Source: Phormidium tanganyikae FI6-MK23 (GTDB lineage Bacteria; Cyanobacteriota; Cyanobacteriia; Leptolyngbyales; Leptolyngbyaceae). From it: a stretch of 64,000 nt of DNA. Made by a program: the position numbers and the translations under genes. The DNA is taken from positions 43,009 through 107,008 of the forward strand of contig JAHHHU010000017.1 in assembly GCA_019359175.1 (NCBI GenBank). The letters run 5' to 3'. Each line of letters begins with the position of its first letter. Within the stretch, counting starts at the first letter, position 1. Under the pieces are notes generated by a model that saw only the letters and a list, made by a program, of their open reading frames with translations, ran no database searches and had not been told where the DNA came from. Below, piece after piece: positions 18,556 to 28,443 of the stretch.

Positions 18556-19932
18556 ATGAAATCGCCGCCCGGATTGCGTTCTCCTGCTCTTGTTCAAACT
18601 CTATCGCTCGTGGCTGATCCGATCGCATTTTTCGATCGGGCGGTGGCTCAATACGGGGATACCTTCACGACACGAGTGTTGGGGCTGAATTCTCCGCCTG
18701 TGGTGTTTCTCAGCGATCCGGATGCAATTCAGGCAGTGTTTACCACGCTCTCGGATGCGTTTGAGTTTGGTAAGGTGACGGATGTGTTTCGTCCTCTGGT
18801 GGGCAATGAGTCGCTGATTATGCAAGAAGGGGCGCGACATCAGCGGCAAAGACAGCTCTTGATGCCTGCACTGCATCGAGAACAATTGCACAGTCAGGGG
18901 CACTTGATCTGCCAGTTGACACAGAAACGCATGATCGAATGGAGCGTTGGCGATGCGATCTCAGTTCGATCGGAGATGTCAGAAATCTCGCTGCAAGTGA
19001 TTCTTCAAGTCGTATTCGGTTTAGTGCCGGGAGTTCGGTACGAGCGATTAAAACAGCTACTTGCTCAACTGTTAGCAGCAATTACATCGCCGCTGTATTC
19101 GACGCAGTTCTTTTTTCCGATGCTCCAGCGGAATTGGGGGAGTTGGAGCCCTTGGGGACAGTTTTTAGAGCAAATGGCGCAGATCGACGCGCTGATTTAT
19201 GCGGAGATTGTCGATCGTCGATCTCAATCGCTGCAAAATCGGACGGATATTCTCTCGGTGCTGATGATGGCACGAGACGAGCAAGGCGAATCGATGAGCG
19301 ATCAAGAATTGCGCGATCAGTTGATGACTTTGCTGCTTTTGGGGCATGAAACCACGGCATCGGGCTTGACTTGGGCGTTTTATTGGTTGCATCGGCATCC
19401 AGAGTCGCTCGATCGCTTACGCCAAGAATTGGACCAGTTGGGTGAAAATCCTGATCCGGTCGCACTTTCGCAAGCTCCGTATTTGACCGCGGTGTGCAAG
19501 GAGGCGCTGCGGGTTTATCCGATCGCATTAATCTCACAGCCGCGCAAGGTGAAGCGCACGATCGAGATCGAAGGCTTTACCTACGAGCCGGGAACGGTTT
19601 TGATCCCGTCTATTTATCTCGCGCATCGACGGGCGAAAACCTACGAACAAGCGGATCAGTTTAAGCCCGATCGCTTTTTGAACCAGAAGTTTTCAGCCTA
19701 CGAGTATTTGCCGTTTGGTGGGGGTAGTCGGAGCTGCGTCGGGATGGCGCTTTCATTGTTTGAGATGAAGCTAGTGTTGGCAACGGTGCTATCTTGGTAC
19801 GAATTTGAAACGAATCTCGATCGTGCGGTTCGTCCTGCTCGTCGTGGAATTACCTTTGTTCCGCCGGATACGTTTCGATTGAAAGTGGTGAGCGATCGAG
19901 CAACAATTCCCGAACTCATTCACAATCCTTAA
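18556..19932 (+). CDS. Cytochrome P450, CYP110-like
   Basis: A 458-residue soluble P450. The I-helix oxygen-binding motif is GHETTAS, the K-helix ExxR is KEALRV, and the heme ligand is C394 in FGGGSRSCVG. The start MKSPPGLRSPALVQTL resembles CYP110 proteins (proline-rich start, no membrane anchor), the family widespread in filamentous cyanobacteria that oxidises fatty acids or terpenes. A TTG 78 bp upstream would lengthen it, but the ATG at 18556 fits the family. The substrate is unknown. No ferredoxin or terpene synthase gene is adjacent. Confidence 0.9.
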   Translation: MKSPPGLRSPALVQTLSLVADPIAFFDRAVAQYGDTFTTRVLGLNSPPVVFLSDPDAIQAVFTTLSDAFEFGKVTDVFRPLVGNESLIMQEGARHQRQRQLLMPALHREQLHSQGHLICQLTQKRMIEWSVGDAISVRSEMSEISLQVILQVVFGLVPGVRYERLKQLLAQLLAAITSPLYSTQFFFPMLQRNWGSWSPWGQFLEQMAQIDALIYAEIVDRRSQSLQNRTDILSVLMMARDEQGESMSDQELRDQLMTLLLLGHETTASGLTWAFYWLHRHPESLDRLRQELDQLGENPDPVALSQAPYLTAVCKEALRVYPIALISQPRKVKRTIEIEGFTYEPGTVLIPSIYLAHRRAKTYEQADQFKPDRFLNQKFSAYEYLPFGGGSRSCVGMALSLFEMKLVLATVLSWYEFETNLDRAVRPARRGITFVPPDTFRLKVVSDRATIPELIHNP

Positions 19933-20034
19933 CAAAAAAGGCAGAAATGCTTCACTTCATTACAGATTACAAAGGGTGAATCCCTAAGTGCCTTAAGATC
20001 GGCTAAATGATTGCCGACGTTTGGAACGATTGTT

Positions 20035-21441
20035 ATGCCTGCGATCCAGTATCAGCTTCAGTCACAGCTTGATTCTCAAGATCTTTACCAATTTCTTCTC
20101 AGATGTAAACAATCTATCTCTCAAAGCGTTGATTATTGTATTGCCAGCATTTCTATAGCGGTTGAAGAAATTGATCTCCTTGCTGTTTTAGAAACATTGG
20201 TGGAACCGAATCAAAAGCATTTTTATTTTGAGAATAGTGGCTCAGTTTTAGCGTTTGATACGGCATTAGAATTTCAGGCTGAAGGCAGCGATCGCTTTAC
20301 CAAAATCAAAGAATCGATTCAAACTACGTTAAGCAAAACGCATCAAATCGGAGCGCTCGGTACCGAATTTTCTGGGGCGCATTTTTTTTGCAACTTTACC
20401 TTTTTCGATCGCACAACCGATTCGTTGTTTCCGGCTTCCAGCGTGTTTCTTCCAGCGTGGCAGATCTCGCGAGTTCGAGACCAATCAACGATCGTGGCAA
20501 ATCTAAAAATTTCAGATTCTCTCGATCTAAACACTGCTGTCGATCGCACGCTACAAACGATTCAGCAAATTCGATCGATTAAACATAATGTGATTCGTTT
20601 AGCAATTGATTCACCGAAACCTTTTTTCAAACAGCAATCGGTTTCGCATTCTGGTCACTATCAAAAATCTGTAACCGCAGCATTAAAACTGATTCATTCA
20701 CAGCATTTCAATAAAATTGTTTTAGCTGATGCTTTAGATGTCACTTCGCCATTACCATTTAATCTTGTTTCATCATTAAGCAATTTACGATCGCGGTATC
20801 CCAACTGCTACATTTTTTCTGCTAGCAACGGCAAGAATGCAACATTTATCGGTGCAAGTCCAGAACGACTGGTCAAAATACAGCACGATCGCTTATTCAC
20901 AGAAGCGCTAGCAGGTTCAGTTCCTCGTGGCAAGACGCGCTCTGAAGATGCTCGACTTGCAGCAACGTTACTCAATGGGCGCAAAGAAAAGTGGGAACAT
21001 CAAGTCGTCGTAGACTCGATCGCACAGCACTTAAGAAATCTAAATTTAACGCCTCAATTTTCACCACCGCGATTGCTGCAATTACCCAACATTCAGCATT
21101 TGCAAACTCCGATTCGTGCCGTGATTAAATCCGATTTGCATTTACTCGATGCGGTTTCAGAGCTTCATCCGACTCCCGCTGTTGCAGGTGCGCCAAAGTC
21201 GATCGCTTGTGAACATCTACGATCGTTTGAAGCGTTTGAGAGATCGTGGTACGCGGCTCCGATTGGTTGGATGGATCATCACGGCAATGGTGAATTTGCA
21301 GTAGGAATACGATCGGCAATTTTGCAAGGAAATCACGCTCGGCTCTTCGCAGGCGCGGGAATTGTGTCAGGATCAGATCCAGACAAGGAATTCGCTGAAG
21401 TTCAACTCAAACTGCAAGCTTTACTGAACGCCATTGTATGA
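20035..21441 (+). CDS. menF: Isochorismate synthase
   Basis: A 468-residue chorismate-binding enzyme (MenF/EntC/anthranilate synthase component I fold) that turns chorismate to isochorismate, the first step of phylloquinone synthesis. The C-terminal catalytic region shows SASNGKNATFIGASPERLV, LHPTPAVAGAPKS and GPIGW-like APIGWMDHHGNGEFAVGIR. The ATG at 20035 is chosen over a TTG at 20011. Its stop overlaps the next start by 4 bp (ATGA), so it is the first gene of a translationally coupled operon with menD and menB. Confidence 0.92.
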   Translation: MPAIQYQLQSQLDSQDLYQFLLRCKQSISQSVDYCIASISIAVEEIDLLAVLETLVEPNQKHFYFENSGSVLAFDTALEFQAEGSDRFTKIKESIQTTLSKTHQIGALGTEFSGAHFFCNFTFFDRTTDSLFPASSVFLPAWQISRVRDQSTIVANLKISDSLDLNTAVDRTLQTIQQIRSIKHNVIRLAIDSPKPFFKQQSVSHSGHYQKSVTAALKLIHSQHFNKIVLADALDVTSPLPFNLVSSLSNLRSRYPNCYIFSASNGKNATFIGASPERLVKIQHDRLFTEALAGSVPRGKTRSEDARLAATLLNGRKEKWEHQVVVDSIAQHLRNLNLTPQFSPPRLLQLPNIQHLQTPIRAVIKSDLHLLDAVSELHPTPAVAGAPKSIACEHLRSFEAFERSWYAAPIGWMDHHGNGEFAVGIRSAILQGNHARLFAGAGIVSGSDPDKEFAEVQLKLQALLNAIV

Positions 21442-22103
21442 ACACTCCTTTAAGCAAAGTTCCACCTTTGGAAAACGGCGATCGTTTATCTCGCCCAGAG
21501 TTTGAGCGTAGATATGCCGCTGATCCACACATCAAAAAAGCTGAATTAATCGAAGGAACTGTTTACGTGGCTTCTCCTTTACGACATAGACAACATGGCA
21601 AACCTCACAGCCGAATTCAAACTTGGATTGGGTTTTATCAGGCGATGACTCCTGGAATTGATCTCAGCACTGAACCTATAGTCCGAATGGATCTTGATAA
21701 TGAGCCGCAGCCTGATGTTGTGTTGTTTTTTGAACGGGGTGGAGGAATCACAATCGCTGGAGATGGATATTTAGAGGGTGCCCCGGAGTTGGTAATTGAA
21801 ATTGCAGGGAGCAGCGCCGCGATCGATGCCGGAACTAAAAAGCAAGTCTATCGACGCAACGGAATTCAGGAATACATTCTCTGGCAGTCTTATGAGAATC
21901 GATTAGATTGGTTTCAATTGGTTGAAGGGGAGTATCAACTGCTGTTACCGGATGAAGCAGGTGTCATTCGCTCTCAAGTTTTTCCTGGATTATGGTTGAG
22001 CGTGGATGATTTACTAAGCTACAACATGACGAAGGTACTAGAAACCGTTCAGGCAAGAATACGATCGCCAGAACATCAAGCTTTTATTGAAGCGCGACAA
22101 TGA
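21438..22103 (+). CDS. Uma2 family (DUF820) endonuclease-like protein
   Basis: A 221-residue PD-(D/E)XK-like protein of the Uma2 family, very common in cyanobacterial genomes. Core residues are visible in QPDVVLFFE and APELVIEIAGSS, followed by KKQVYRRNGIQEYILW. Function is generally unknown; it is a predicted nuclease. It starts 4 bp inside menF and ends 4 bp inside menD, so it is wedged into the phylloquinone operon with perfect coupling. It has no known part in quinone synthesis. Confidence 0.85.
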   Translation: MNTPLSKVPPLENGDRLSRPEFERRYAADPHIKKAELIEGTVYVASPLRHRQHGKPHSRIQTWIGFYQAMTPGIDLSTEPIVRMDLDNEPQPDVVLFFERGGGITIAGDGYLEGAPELVIEIAGSSAAIDAGTKKQVYRRNGIQEYILWQSYENRLDWFQLVEGEYQLLLPDEAGVIRSQVFPGLWLSVDDLLSYNMTKVLETVQARIRSPEHQAFIEARQ

Positions 22104-23809
22104 ATTTAGATTTTCGCAATGTGAATACGCTCTGGGCTTCGGTGCTGGTCGAGACGTTAGTGCGATCGGGTTTAAAAACTGCGATCGTGTGTCCCGGTTC
22201 TCGATCGACTCCGTTAACGGTTGCTTTTGCAAGACATCCAGAAATTGAAGCGATTCCTGTTTTAGATGAGCGATCGGCTTCTTTTTTTGCATTAGGAATT
22301 GCTCGAAGAACTCATAATCCTGTTGTTTTAGTTTGTACTTCTGGATCGGCAGGAGCGAATTTTTTTCCAGCAGTGGTGGAGGCGCGAGAAAGTCGAGTTC
22401 CTTTATTGATCCTGACGGCAGATCGCCCGCCTGAGTTGAGAAATTGCAATGCGGGACAAGCGATCGATCAACAAAAACTATTCGGTTCGTATGTGAATTT
22501 CTACAGCGAAATTGCAATTCCCTCAACCGAATTACCAATGCTGCGGTATTTGCGACAGACAATGCTGAACGCAATGCAGCAGACACACTATCCGATCTCT
22601 GGAGTAGTGCATTTAAATTTGCCATTTCGAGAGCCGTTAGCTCCGATCGAGCAGTCTGGAATATCGATCGACGTTCCAAATGATTTTTTCAACCACATTC
22701 AGCCACTCTCAAAGTCCCCCAATTTTGGGGGACTTAGGGGGCAAATCAACCCCGCAACCCAACGAGGAATCATCATCGCCGGAGTCGCCCAGCCGGAGTC
22801 ACCGAAACAGTATTGTGAAGCGATCTCTAATCTTGCCAAATCGCTCTCGATGCCCGTTCTCGCTGAAGCACTTTCACCCGTCCGAAACAATGTAAGTCTC
22901 AATCCGTATCTCATTTCCACTTACGATACGATTCTGAGAAACAAAGATTTAGCTGAACAACTCGCGCCTGAAGTGGTAATCCGAATCGGTGAAACGCCGA
23001 CGAGTAAAGAACTTCGACTATGGTTGGATAGAATTCAACCGATTCAATATGTGATTGATCCAAGCGATCGTAGTCTTGATCCAATCCACGGAAAAACGAT
23101 TCACATTCAAAGCGAGATCGAATCATTTACTTCTGATCGAGTGCTTGAACCTTCTAATTTTCTGCACGATTGGCTAGAGGCAGAATCGAAAATGAGATAC
23201 AAGATCGATCAATCTCTCACACAAGAAACAATATTGTTTGAAGGCAAAGCGTCCTGGATTTTGTCACAGTTTCTTCCGCCTGAAACTCCATTGTTCATTT
23301 CCAGCAGTATGCCTGTGCGCGATGCTGAATACTTCTGGAAACCCAACGATTTGAACATTCGACCTTTCTTTAATCGAGGTGCAAATGGCATTGATGGAAC
23401 ACTTTCGACTGCTTTAGGAATTTCTCATGATCAACAAGCAGTGATGCTGACAGGAGATTTAGCACTGTTACATGATACGAATGGTTTTTTAATTCGATCG
23501 CACTTCAGAGGGCATTTAACGATCGTTTTAATCAACAACAACGGTGGCGGAATCTTTGGAATGTTACCGATCGCGCCATTTGATCCCCCATTTGAAGAAT
23601 TCTTTGCCACTCCGCAAAATATTGACTTCTCTAAACTCTGTCAGACTTATGATGCAAAACATGAAATCATCGAAAGCTGGGAGCAATTGCGCGATCTCAT
23701 TAACCCGCTTCCATCCGAGGGCATTCGGGTACTTGAACTAAACACCGATCGCCATCATGATGCAAACTGGCGCAAAACGAACTTAAAGAAATTCGCGAAC
23801 CTACTATGA
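22100..23809 (+). CDS. menD: SEPHCHC synthase (2-succinyl-5-enolpyruvyl-6-hydroxy-3-cyclohexene-1-carboxylate synthase)
   Basis: A 569-residue thiamin-diphosphate enzyme that joins 2-oxoglutarate and isochorismate. The N-terminal Pyr domain opens [16 protein letters not shown] with CPGSRSTPL; the C-terminal PP domain has the ThDP/Mg motif around [13 protein letters not shown] to [13 protein letters not shown] dispersed intergenic-type repeat (22711-22745) has entered the coding sequence in frame and encodes a linker near residues 204-215, between the first and second domains. Start overlaps the Uma2 gene by 4 bp and stop overlaps menB by 4 bp. Confidence 0.93.
   Translation: MNLDFRNVNTLWASVLVETLVRSGLKTAIVCPGSRSTPLTVAFARHPEIEAIPVLDERSASFFALGIARRTHNPVVLVCTSGSAGANFFPAVVEARESRVPLLILTADRPPELRNCNAGQAIDQQKLFGSYVNFYSEIAIPSTELPMLRYLRQTMLNAMQQTHYPISGVVHLNLPFREPLAPIEQSGISIDVPNDFFNHIQPLSKSPNFGGLRGQINPATQRGIIIAGVAQPESPKQYCEAISNLAKSLSMPVLAEALSPVRNNVSLNPYLISTYDTILRNKDLAEQLAPEVVIRIGETPTSKELRLWLDRIQPIQYVIDPSDRSLDPIHGKTIHIQSEIESFTSDRVLEPSNFLHDWLEAESKMRYKIDQSLTQETILFEGKASWILSQFLPPETPLFISSSMPVRDAEYFWKPNDLNIRPFFNRGANGIDGTLSTALGISHDQQAVMLTGDLALLHDTNGFLIRSHFRGHLTIVLINNNGGGIFGMLPIAPFDPPFEEFFATPQNIDFSKLCQTYDAKHEIIESWEQLRDLINPLPSEGIRVLELNTDRHHDANWRKTNLKKFANLL
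22711..22745 (+). repeat. Dispersed repeat core inside menD
   Basis: The segment aaagtcccccaattttgggg and onwards to 22745 is an imperfect inverted repeat of the same type as the element at 10037-10115 (tcccccattctggggga core). It is translated in frame as [12 protein letters not shown]. Confidence 0.7.
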
Positions 23810-24639
23810 CAGTTGACTGGACAAGCGTAAAAGACTACGAAGACATTCTCTATCACAAAGCCGACGGTATCGCCAAAATCACGATCAATCGTCCCCACAA
23901 GCGAAACGCCTTTCGTCCCAAAACGATCGTCGAACTCTATGATGCCTTCGCCAACGCTCGTGAAGATAGTCGCATCGGAGTGATCCTCTTGACAGGTGCA
24001 GGGCCTCATACTGATGGCAAATATGCCTTCTGTTCGGGCGGAGATCAAAGCGTTCGGGGTCATGCGGGCTATGTCGATGAAGCAGGTGTACCGCGATTGA
24101 ATGTACTCGATCTGCAACGATTGATCCGATCGATGCCGAAAGCGATCATTGCTCTTGTTGCGGGATATGCGATCGGGGGCGGTCATGTGTTGCATCTACT
24201 GTGTGATTTAACGATCGCAGCAGACAATGCTATTTTTGGGCAAACTGGGCCGAAAGTGGGAAGCTTCGACGGTGGATTTGGGGCGAGCTACATGGCGCGG
24301 ATTGTGGGGCAAAAAAAAGCGCGGGAAATCTGGTATCTCTGCCGTCAGTACAACGCTCAGGAAGCCTTAGACATGGGATTAGTAAATACTGTGGTTCCGG
24401 TGGATCAACTCGAAGCAGAAGGCATTCAGTGGGCGCAAGAAATCTTGGAAAAAAGCCCGATCGCAATTCGCTGTCTCAAAGCTGCATTCAACGCTGATTG
24501 TGATGGACAAGCTGGACTACAAGAACTCGCTGGAAACGCCACAATGCTCTACTACATGACCGAAGAAGGCTCGGAAGGCAAGCAAGCCTTTCTCGAAAAA
24601 CGTAAGCCCGATTTTCGGAAATATCCCTGGTTGCCTTGA
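23806..24639 (+). CDS. menB: 1,4-Dihydroxy-2-naphthoyl-CoA synthase
   Basis: A 277-residue crotonase-fold enzyme that closes the second ring of the naphthoquinone. Visible family marks are [14 protein letters not shown], the oxyanion-hole region [11 protein letters not shown], the [12 protein letters not shown] helix and the C-terminal [12 protein letters not shown], typical of MenB. It starts 4 bp before the end of menD. This ends the menF-Uma2-menD-menB run; menA, menC and menE must lie elsewhere. Convergent with the cytochrome gene. Confidence 0.95.
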   Translation: MTVDWTSVKDYEDILYHKADGIAKITINRPHKRNAFRPKTIVELYDAFANAREDSRIGVILLTGAGPHTDGKYAFCSGGDQSVRGHAGYVDEAGVPRLNVLDLQRLIRSMPKAIIALVAGYAIGGGHVLHLLCDLTIAADNAIFGQTGPKVGSFDGGFGASYMARIVGQKKAREIWYLCRQYNAQEALDMGLVNTVVPVDQLEAEGIQWAQEILEKSPIAIRCLKAAFNADCDGQAGLQELAGNATMLYYMTEEGSEGKQAFLEKRKPDFRKYPWLP

Positions 24640-24658
24640 GTGTTTCAATCGGAGTGCT

Positions 24659-26671
24659 TCACTCCTGAACTGTGACTGCTGGATCATCATCGATCGACAA
24701 CAGAAACTGAATCAAATCGCTTTGCTGTTGTGGTGTATATCCGGCAGTTTGATCGACCCAATAAGCGTGACCACTTCCATCACTATTGCTAAGTTGTAGG
24801 TCAGGATTTGCGCGATTCGCATTTACTGCGATCGCTCTTAAATCTCGATCGACTAACACTCGCAGACTTGCTTCTGGATCAGGTGCAATTCGCTGCATCC
24901 AAGTGCCTGCAAGTCCCATTTCATCCGGTTTCACGACGGTATAAGTTCCATCGGTTTGAGGCGCGATCGCAGTGCTACTTGCCGCAACACCGCCATCATG
25001 GAGATAAGGTGCAGTCACCGCTAAACCGACTAAGCTTGGAACTTTGTAGCCTCCCGTCGGGGGATCGATCGCGTAAGCGGCTTGGCGAGTTTCGAGCGGT
25101 GCAGTGTTTACAGGCACAGTGATCATCGACGGATCGACGGGCAACGGCACAGGAGTATTCGGTAGATAGGTTTGAGGTTCCCCAAAGATCCGAGGGAAAT
25201 TTGCTAAAGCGACAGCACGAGAAGGCTGTGATTTGATCTCATCCTCTGCAATCACAGCATGGTTCGTAAAATACCGCCCGACATGACAACTCGTGCAGTT
25301 TGCTTGTTGAAAGACCTTTGCGCCTCGATTCAGGGTATTGATGTCGATCGTAGGTGTCGCAGGCGGAGCCAGAGTATTTTGAAATGCAGACATTGCATTC
25401 AGTTGCTCTCCAGCTTTGTACCCTGGCGAACTCGCCATAAAGCCATCTAAGATAAACAGTGAACCTTGCGGAAATCCAGGCGCTTTAATCACTTCATTGA
25501 GCGCAGCTTCTCTGGGAGTCGGATCTACCGATTGTAAAAAGCTGGAAGGTTTGACGCTGCTAGGCAGTCGAAAACGTAGATCGGCAGATTTTTGCAGCAG
25601 CATACCGAGATAGGTCTCTTTATCAATCCCCAAAAGTTTCTCGCTAGCGTTTGCTCCTGTCGTTGGGTCAGAATTTGTAGCGTGAACATTGTTGTTGAGC
25701 GTGGTTAAGCCGTGAAACCAACCGATCGCAGAAAATCCGCTCCATCCATAAGGATATGCCTCGAAGGTATAAGACGAAGGATTTTGAGAAGGATTGTTCT
25801 TGTTGTCTCCGGTGGAATCAAAGTTACCAGGCGACCAAGCGAGAAACTGGGCATCTACCGCGTTCTCTAATGCTTCTGGATCAGGAAGCTTTGATGTTTG
25901 TCCCGCTGCATTGATATAACTTAGGCTTTTTGCACTCGCGGGAATCGTGGTCGGATCTACACCTGTTTGGCGAAACATTGCCGCTGAATTCGTCCCAAAC
26001 GCTTGTAGTAAACCAGAATCTAGGTCGGTGTTCGGTGCACCTTCAATGATTTTCCCCGATTTCAAATCGACTGCGGCATGACACAACGCACAGGTTAATC
26101 CGACGCGCAGTTTTGCACCCGACTTCACAACCTGCATTCCCAACGGCAAGAGTGATCCGGCGGCAACATCCAGTCCAGTATCGACCTTTGTTCCTGCTTT
26201 AAATTGTTTTCCGCCGATCGACAAATCTTTTGCGATCGGGATTTGTAAATTCGTCGTTGCTTTACCTTTGAGTGCAAGAATTGCTTGACTCACACTGACT
26301 AAATTAATCGGGCCATCAATTGCCCCCAGAACATCGGTGAAGAAGTATTCATTGCCGAAAGTTTCCCGATAAAAGCTATCACGACCCAGTTTGATCAAGT
26401 CTTCGTTAACCTCGATCGCGCCATTTTCCGGTGCAAGGTACGATCGCCCCGATTCAGTCTGTAGTAGGTTCTTCGCTTCAGCTTTGCTCACAGGCTGCCC
26501 CAACACATCATAGGAGCCAACTTCTTGAACCGTCGGCTGAAATGCAACAATACTCTCAAATTTGGGCGGGCGAGTCGGTAGAGCAAGCTGCAAACTATAG
26601 CCCAAAATACCAACCAGCAGCAGGATCAAAATGATGAACGTCGATCGTGGAATAGCTTTCATACCTTGCAC
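24659..26671 (-). CDS. Multi-domain c-type cytochrome (diheme, MauG/peroxidase-like region)
   Basis: A 670-residue protein with an N-terminal membrane anchor (about residues 8-28, FIILILLLVGILG). Two heme-attachment sites are visible: CALCH near residue 195 and CTSCH near residue 462. The C-terminal part resembles cytochrome-c-peroxidase-like domains (YKVPSLVGLAVTAPYLHDGG). It should face the periplasm or lumen as an electron carrier or peroxidase. The family is often annotated only as 'electron transport protein'. Its start is at 26671 with the anchor immediately after. No redox partner gene is adjacent. Confidence 0.82.
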   Translation of the reverse strand: MQGMKAIPRSTFIILILLLVGILGYSLQLALPTRPPKFESIVAFQPTVQEVGSYDVLGQPVSKAEAKNLLQTESGRSYLAPENGAIEVNEDLIKLGRDSFYRETFGNEYFFTDVLGAIDGPINLVSVSQAILALKGKATTNLQIPIAKDLSIGGKQFKAGTKVDTGLDVAAGSLLPLGMQVVKSGAKLRVGLTCALCHAAVDLKSGKIIEGAPNTDLDSGLLQAFGTNSAAMFRQTGVDPTTIPASAKSLSYINAAGQTSKLPDPEALENAVDAQFLAWSPGNFDSTGDNKNNPSQNPSSYTFEAYPYGWSGFSAIGWFHGLTTLNNNVHATNSDPTTGANASEKLLGIDKETYLGMLLQKSADLRFRLPSSVKPSSFLQSVDPTPREAALNEVIKAPGFPQGSLFILDGFMASSPGYKAGEQLNAMSAFQNTLAPPATPTIDINTLNRGAKVFQQANCTSCHVGRYFTNHAVIAEDEIKSQPSRAVALANFPRIFGEPQTYLPNTPVPLPVDPSMITVPVNTAPLETRQAAYAIDPPTGGYKVPSLVGLAVTAPYLHDGGVAASSTAIAPQTDGTYTVVKPDEMGLAGTWMQRIAPDPEASLRVLVDRDLRAIAVNANRANPDLQLSNSDGSGHAYWVDQTAGYTPQQQSDLIQFLLSIDDDPAVTVQE

Positions 26672-26743
26672 CAGAAATGCTCTCTAATCGATAGCTAAAA
26701 GCAAGTCAGCCTACCTACGCCAAAAGGGAGATTGATCACGATA

Positions 26744-26785
26744 AAGTCCACTGAAGAAGCAAAATGCTTTATCTCCAGTGGACTT
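26744..26785 (-). terminator. Hairpin after the LEA-like gene
   Basis: Perfect 10-bp inverted repeat aagtccactg / cagtggactt (26744-26753, 26776-26785) with a second small stem in the loop. It lies just downstream of the minus-strand gene at 26809. No long T run, so strength is uncertain. Confidence 0.5.
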
Positions 26786-26808
26786 GATAGACTTCTAAGC
26801 TTTAGTCT

Positions 26809-27198
26809 TTATTGACCAAACGCATCTTTGATTCCTTCAACTGCCTTTTTCACAGCGCCCATGTTGTTATCGATCGCATCCTTAGTCCGAGAAGCATCTT
26901 CATCTGCGCGCTTCTGGATCGTTCCTGCATCGTCCTTTGCTTTCCGCGCAGCAGTGCTATCTCCATCGGTTGAATTATCAACCTTGCTGGAATTGCTTCT
27001 TGCAGCGTCTTTCACGGTATCTCTCGCTTTTTCTACAATGCCTTTAGAGGCATCTTCGGTTGCTTGTGCTGCTTTGTTAGCATTGGCAAAAAAGATTGGA
27101 GCCGCATTCGCATTCGGAGTTGAGAACCACAGCGATGCCATCGTTAAGACAGCAAACAGCCCGGTCATTAAACGCTTTACAAAATAGTTCGGTTTCAT
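26809..27198 (-). CDS. Secreted LEA/apolipoprotein-like helical protein
   Basis: A 129-residue protein with a signal peptide (about 1-32, ending ANA). The mature part is almost only Ala, Asp, Lys, Ser and Glu in 11-residue-like periods (KAAQATEDASKGIVEKARD, KAKDDAGTIQKRADEDASR), with no cysteine or aromatic cluster. This resembles late-embryogenesis-abundant and CsbD-like stress proteins, but I cannot name a family with certainty. A role in desiccation or envelope stress is a guess. Confidence 0.65.
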   Translation of the reverse strand: MKPNYFVKRLMTGLFAVLTMASLWFSTPNANAAPIFFANANKAAQATEDASKGIVEKARDTVKDAARSNSSKVDNSTDGDSTAARKAKDDAGTIQKRADEDASRTKDAIDNNMGAVKKAVEGIKDAFGQ

Positions 27199-27295
27199 AG
27201 AATACAGTCTCCGTAAAAATTAACCTCTTACGTTTTACTCGAATGGACTGATCCAACAAATCGCTCTACCGATAGAAGTTCCTGTATCGCAGGAC

Positions 27296-28261
27296 TTAGT
27301 TTGGAATCGATTCGCTATGCGATGTCGGAGCCGTCACAGTGCAATAAATTCCAATTAGAACAATGAAAAACGCGATCGCGCTTCGCATCTGGATCATTTG
27401 CCCAAATAAGAGCATTGCCAACCCCGCAGCAATGATCGGAGCAGCTAAAAGTGCTACAGAAATCAATCCGGCTGAGAATTGCTTCAAACTATACGTTAAC
27501 AATCCATGTCCGGTAACTTGAGTAATCAATGCGGCGGCAAGTACAGCCAAGCCACTTTCCCACGAGGGCGGAAGAATTGATGAGCCGCTCCACAGCACTG
27601 TAGGTAACACTAAAACAGCCGCGATCGCACATTCGCTCATCGTGATTGTAGACGTTGAAAGTCGAGTCCGTAACTGTTCGACAATCAGCATTTCGATCGC
27701 AATAAACACTGCCGCGCCGAGTGCAGCAACATCGCCCAAAATCGTTTCCCTTGCCAAACTTAAATCTCCTGCTCCAATTGCGATCGCGCCACCTAATGCA
27801 ATGACTAATCCAATCCAAAATTGGGAACTAAATCGCTGACCTAAAAACAACCAACCGCCGAGCGTGGTGAAGATCGGCATCATGTGAGTGAGCAACGTCG
27901 CGGTTGCCACCTGAGTATGCGCGAGCGCCCAAGCCAATGACACGACAAATCCCGCAAAACTTGCCCCAGCAGCAGTGAGCAACCCTACTTCACGCCAACT
28001 CATTTGATTTGTCGCCTTCTCTTTCCTAGGTGCAATTGCTCGAATACTATTCCAAATCGCAAATACGATCGCAGCAATCGCGACTCGGTTAAAAGCAACT
28101 TGATTCGCAGTCATTTCTTGAGTCGCGATCGTCATAAAAATCGAACCACTTGCCAGCGCAAACAACGCGAAACCAAGCATAAAAGCGGCTAAAATCGATT
28201 GAAGAGTAATGTTCTGAAGCCAAGATGAGCGCTCGATCGAATCAGTTTGCGGTTGGGTCAT
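27296..28261 (-). CDS. DMT family transporter (EamA domains)
   Basis: A 321-residue membrane protein with about ten hydrophobic helices in two EamA repeats (about 20-160 and 175-310), the layout of drug/metabolite exporters. The substrate is unknown. It is divergent from the MASE1 kinase gene with 182 bp between them. Start ATG at 28261. Confidence 0.85.
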   Translation of the reverse strand: MTQPQTDSIERSSWLQNITLQSILAAFMLGFALFALASGSIFMTIATQEMTANQVAFNRVAIAAIVFAIWNSIRAIAPRKEKATNQMSWREVGLLTAAGASFAGFVVSLAWALAHTQVATATLLTHMMPIFTTLGGWLFLGQRFSSQFWIGLVIALGGAIAIGAGDLSLARETILGDVAALGAAVFIAIEMLIVEQLRTRLSTSTITMSECAIAAVLVLPTVLWSGSSILPPSWESGLAVLAAALITQVTGHGLLTYSLKQFSAGLISVALLAAPIIAAGLAMLLFGQMIQMRSAIAFFIVLIGIYCTVTAPTSHSESIPN

Positions 28262-28443
28262 AAGTCTAAAGAATTGTGGCTGCGATCCGCCTGAGAGTTA
28301 GCTCATTTGCTACGATCGCATCTTTCAAAGTATATTTCTTGCAAGCTGAAATCAATCGGCTTTAAAAATCCGCCTCAGGGCGCATTGTCTACTCTAGCCT
28401 ACGTCGTAAGATAGATGCTGCTACAAACTGGGCTGAGTTTGAT

